Positions 60,901 to 64,000 of a stretch of DNA of 64,000 nucleotides are shown here, piece after piece. The stretch lies in NCBI RefSeq assembly GCF_018320785.1, contig NC_054866.1:39223000-39286999 (forward strand), in the 5' to 3' direction. The notes below the pieces were generated by a model that made no database searches, was not told the origin of the DNA, and worked only from the letters and a program-made list of their open reading frames with translations. The position numbers were made by a program, and so were the translations under genes. The stretch is from Cheilinus undulatus (lineage: Eukaryota > Chordata > Actinopteri > Labriformes > Labridae). Every line of letters begins with the position of its first letter. The first letter of the stretch is position 1.

Positions 60901-63652
60901 AGCATCCACAGGATTAGCAGGCCACCTCTGAACCTGTGCCGTGTATCCTCGGTGGTAGATCCCAAAGGCCTGTGGATCCTGTTTGAACATCCGCCTGGCC
61001 TCGCCACTGGTCGTGCTGTACAGAACTTCATTGATGTATCGGAAACGAGCCGCCTCCAGACGCTGCTCCATGCGGGACCTGAGGGAGGAGGAGCGGTCCT
61101 GTTTAACCTCTGGCTCTTGTCCTACTGCCTCTTCTTTACCCTCAGCTGGACTCTCCTGAGGGTCTTCTTCCTGGCTGTTGAGAATTTTACGAAGCTTTTC
61201 TCTTTTTAGACTCTGTTCTTTGCTCAGCTCTGGTTTCAGTCTTTTTGTTGGGGACTGTGGCTCATCTGGGATCTCCTCTTTAGGCTCAGCTACTTTCTGT
61301 TTGGATCCTGTTGCACCTTTTTCAACCTTGCCATCCTTTTCTTCGCCGAGTGTCTTTGCTGCAATTGTACAGGACACATCAATGTCCGCTTCTGTCTTTT
61401 TCCTCTTCTGTGCTTTACGCTCCTTGTCCTTCTTCTTGGCTGGTGTCTGACTGATGTTGTCACTATTATTGTTGTTAAATGAATCTGTTTTGACTTCTTC
61501 CTCTGGTTTGTTTTCCTCTGCTGATTCTGCTTTGGTTACTGCCTCCTCTGGCTTCTTCTCTTTGTATTTATTTTTACATCTCTTCTTGTTCTTCATTTTG
61601 TTTTTCCACTGTTGTCTGCTCAGTCTCTGTGTGCCCTCTGCTGTGTTTACACTTGCTTTTACAGATGTAGCTTTTTCTTTATCCTCTGTTTCGCCTGCAG
61701 GCGTTCTTTTAACCTTTTGGTCCCCTGTAGGAAAGAAACAATGTAACTAACATCTTATAGTTTAATCTACGAACTTTAATACACTCTGAGTTATTAAATT
61801 AAACACCAACCCCTTAAATGAATTAACTTCAGACCTTAAAGCGGTTTATTACTCACCAAATTTCTTGTCTTTCCGCTTCTTTTTTGCTACAACTTTCTCC
61901 TCCTCTGGAGTCTGATGTATGTCACCGTTCTCTGCCTGCACTTCTGTAGTTACTGCTTGTTTTCTCTTTTTCTTTCGTTTCTTTTTCTTCTTCTTGCCAT
62001 GGGACACAGCCCCCTCTGTCTCACTGTCACTGTCCTGCTGATGCTCGTCCCTATTCCACTCTGGTACTGATCCCAACGTCTGCAGCGTCCGCAGCAGGCT
62101 CTTCTTCCCAACAGGCTTGGGCTGAGAGGAGATAAATACAGAAAATATAATTAAATATCTTAAGGTATGCAGCAATGATTTTTTTCTATATCAAAACAAA
62201 AAGCAAAGAGGAGCTTCTATTTAAAGTTTGTTATGTTGCAAAATAAACTCCTGTGGGAAACAACCAGTCAAATAACAGTATTATGTTATTGCACAGTATC
62301 TTTTTCCCCATGTGTATTTCAGTTTTAGATTCATGTTCATGTTTCTGTTTAGTGCTGCTTATTACACATCCAATCAATTTGACTCAGGTGTTTTGTTGTA
62401 TAAGAATAACAAATCACATAGGAGAAGAAGAGATACTTTTAAAAAACTACTAATTACAAATGTAAAACAGTAAATAACCATTTCTGTTATTGAAACTTTC
62501 ACTACAAATCAAACTAGGCAACTGTCTTGTATTTAGGATTTACACACACACACAAAAGGCACAGTTTAATCATATAAAAAGCCAATGCAAAAGTGCTCCT
62601 TAACAAATACAAATTTCACCTGGCTAAATCATAGGTGCATATTATTTTGTTTTGTTTTATTTTGTTTTTACTTTTGTTTTTCATTTTAGTTCAGTTTTCA
62701 TTAGTTTTTACTGCTGTTTTGTCATTTTAGTTTTTATCATGCAAAAAAATGCTTTTTTTCTATTTTATTGTATCTTTTTTTAAGTTTTGGCATTAGTTTA
62801 AGATTTTTTCATATCATAGGACAATGGTAATGGGAGTGACCTCAAAAGGGCCAGAAAAATTAAATGTCATACAATGTAAAAAAAAAGAAAAAAAAAGAAA
62901 AACATTCAGAAAGACTACTCTTCATTATTATTATCCTTATTTCATTTATTTAACTTTGATTAATTGAGTATAACTTAAGACCTAAATTACAAATGTGTGA
63001 AGTACTAACGAATCAAATCAGGCCATTTTACACCCCAGGCTTGGGTGTACATGTCAGTCAGTAAGCTGCTGTCGATTTAAACTAAGGAAGTTCTGTCTGA
63101 AATTGATTTTAATTTAGATCCGTTCAATAAGCATATAATACCGTTTTAGTTAACTTTCGTTTTTTTTGTAAAGCGTCATTTTTATTTTCGTTTCAGTTTA
63201 CCAAACTAATTTTTTGCCTTTTAGCTTTAGTTAGTTTTAGGTAACCATAACAACCTTGCTTGTAAATACCACTTGCATATTATGACACCATTAACGACTT
63301 CTACGACCTCTGATATCGGCTCATGGGTTCTGTATGATCTTGATTCAAAACTAATTGTATGTCATTAATAACAAGATGGTTTGTACTTTTCCAGTCATAA
63401 CACGGAGAAAAAACAAACAAGCAACAACCAACTAACTTTAAACTGTGCCTCATTACAGCGTCGAATCGATGCACTTCGCCACCGTATAAATGAATGGTCG
63501 TAAACCACCACAGTTATCTCAGTATAAACTGCAGTCATTCGTACCTGAGCATTTGTGCTGCTGTTCGCCTTCTTCGGTGAGATTCTGTGTACAGTTTCAC
63601 TCAGGACTTTTGCGTCTGGATCGTCACTCCAGTCTTCTTCTTCTATAAACAT
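57834..63652 (-). CDS. rrp8: RRP8, nucleolar 25S/28S rRNA (adenine-N1) methyltransferase (nucleomethylin), 7 exons, 555 aa
   Basis: Coding exons on the minus strand: 63652-63545, 62121-61857, 61724-60878, 60191-60062, 59980-59874, 59767-59671 and 57947-57834. All junctions are GT-AG and the phases join into 556 codons including TGA. The C-terminal 210 residues match the RRP8 family (Methyltransf_8): [21 protein letters not shown] (SAM motif I, residues 416-421), FCLSLMG, and a C-terminal [10 protein letters not shown]. The N-terminal 340 residues are charged and repetitive, with several Lys-rich nuclear or nucleolar targeting stretches. RRP8 is known to methylate N1 of a conserved adenine in large-subunit rRNA in the nucleolus and, in mammals, to act with SIRT1 and SUV39H1 in rDNA silencing (eNoSC). 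The human protein is about 456 residues; the extra length here is all in the basic N-terminal part. Confidence 0.96.
59671..59767 (-). CDS. rrp8: RRP8 exon 6
   Basis: Encodes [18 protein letters not shown] and LGFKMVSK, matching the conserved GGxLKxAEVxSRFE region. Ends in phase 0 before a 1.7-kb last intron. Confidence 0.94.
59874..59980 (-). CDS. rrp8: RRP8 exon 5 (catalytic core)
   Basis: Encodes [19 protein letters not shown], then [19 protein letters not shown] is the RRP8-family version of methyltransferase motif IV. Phase 0 in, phase 2 out. Confidence 0.95.
60062..60191 (-). CDS. rrp8: RRP8 exon 4 (SAM-binding motif I)
   Basis: Carries [15 protein letters not shown], the SAM-binding glycine loop, followed by VHSFDLAA and VTVCDMAN, where the acidic residues that contact the SAM ribose in class I methyltransferases lie. 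Confidence 0.95.
60878..61724 (-). CDS. rrp8: RRP8 exon 3 (charged region and start of methyltransferase domain)
   Basis: 847 bases. The first two thirds are Lys/Glu-rich and poorly conserved. The last 70 codons enter the conserved domain ([20 protein letters not shown], then [12 protein letters not shown] and [11 protein letters not shown]). Ends in phase 2 at a GTGAGA donor. Confidence 0.95.
61857..62121 (-). CDS. rrp8: RRP8 exon 2 (basic linker)
   Basis: Begins [17 protein letters not shown], a conserved RRP8 N-terminal motif, then a low-complexity Lys/Arg run ([13 protein letters not shown]) likely to act in nucleolar targeting. Ends in phase 1 at a GTGAGT donor. Confidence 0.92.
62630..63260. 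repeat. Low-complexity TTTTAGTT-rich repeat in rrp8 intron 1
   Basis: Runs of TTTTGTTTTATTTTG and TTTTAGTTTTT at the left, and TAGCTTTAGTTAGTTTTAGG and TAACCATAACAACC at the right, resemble a fish DNA-transposon family related in style to 43232-43774. Exact ends not resolved. Confidence 0.4.
63545..63652 (-). CDS. rrp8: RRP8 exon 1 (N-terminus)
   Basis: 36 codons from the ATG at 63652 ([17 protein letters not shown]) to the donor CAG|GTACGA. The acidic [11 protein letters not shown] start is typical of RRP8 proteins, which supports this start. Phase 0 at its end. Confidence 0.9.
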
Positions 63653-64000
63653 GTTTCCTCGAGATCTATGGTAGAGAGAGATTCAAATCACTGTTGAAAG
63701 ACACGAAAATAAAACGATTTACTGTCAGTGTTATCGACTCAAACCTATGCTTATTTACCCAGTGACTCTTCACGAGTTGATTCTCACGTCGTTTAACGTT
63801 TGTTGGTTGTTTTCAATTTTTATAACAAATGGTTTCACTAATGAACATGTCAGCATTAAATATGTGAAGAAATAAAATACTGTGGAGGAAAAAGCCACGT
63901 TGGGCTCGCTCATGAGCATGGAAGAAGCAAAACACGACTACAGGCGCTTATTGATGACGTAAACAAACGATAGCGTGATGGGAAATGAAGTTTTGACCTG
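63653..64000 (-). promoter_or_regulatory. rrp8 5' leader and probable promoter region
   Basis: The minus strand just before the ATG reads CTCTCTCTACCATAG, a plausible splice acceptor 13 bases before the start codon, so the leader may come from a separate non-coding exon further upstream. A TGACGTAA (CRE/ATF-like site) lies at 63955-63962. I see no TATA box at a fixed distance, which fits a housekeeping gene. Confidence 0.4.

Noticed and set aside
61178..61750. Plus-strand frames of 90 and 98 codons rich in Leu and Ser
   Set aside because: Antisense of the Lys/Glu-rich rrp8 exon 3; Leu/Phe/Ser runs are the expected complement.

Overview
The window looks like nuclear DNA of a teleost fish, probably a percomorph. 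The evidence is vertebrate-style split genes with GT-AG introns, an RRP8 orthologue, and many fish-type repeats: Tc1/mariner, hAT and Harbinger elements, a tRNA-derived SINE and LINE reverse-transcriptase relics. There are no bacterial operons, CRISPR arrays or phage-like regions.

Layout. Bases 1 to about 37,100 are gene-poor and full of decayed mobile DNA. They hold a fish interspersed repeat (1-620), a reversed Tc1 relic (3270-4362) abutting a TA-flanked inverted-repeat element (4363-5756), amplified reverse-transcriptase relics of about 540 bp (7690-8700, 10430-10960), and a hAT-like element carrying a 31-bp minisatellite (9141-10135). Further on are several Tc1 deletion derivatives, a Harbinger MITE (21860-22337), an element with about 70-bp inverted ends (22711-23426) and a TTAA-flanked element (32803-33685). 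I saw no well-supported protein gene there.

Gene 1 (37170-56687, + strand) is reconstructed by me as 14 coding exons encoding 917 residues. It is a type I membrane protein with a signal peptide, a nectin/PVR-like V domain, seven further Ig-like domains, one membrane segment and a short tail with an ITIM-type tyrosine motif. The second half of the ectodomain repeats part of the first: exons 4-5-6 and 9-10-11 share order, phases and sequence signatures, including an ICAM-like Ig domain split over two exons. I cannot assign a known gene symbol. It is the best candidate in the window for an undescribed system, probably an inhibitory or adhesive leukocyte receptor.

Gene 2 (57834-63652, - strand) is RRP8 (nucleomethylin), the nucleolar SAM-dependent 25S/28S rRNA m1A methyltransferase, complete in seven coding exons (555 residues). 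The two genes converge tail to tail, with stop codons about 1.15 kb apart. Their products have unrelated functions, one at the cell surface and one nucleolar, so the arrangement suggests neighbourhood rather than cooperation. A candidate RRP8 poly(A) signal lies in the loop of a perfect 12-bp hairpin. Bases 63653-64000 should hold the RRP8 5' leader and promoter.

All exon boundaries were read by eye from splice sites and phase. Repeat family names come from memory of the families and were not searched.
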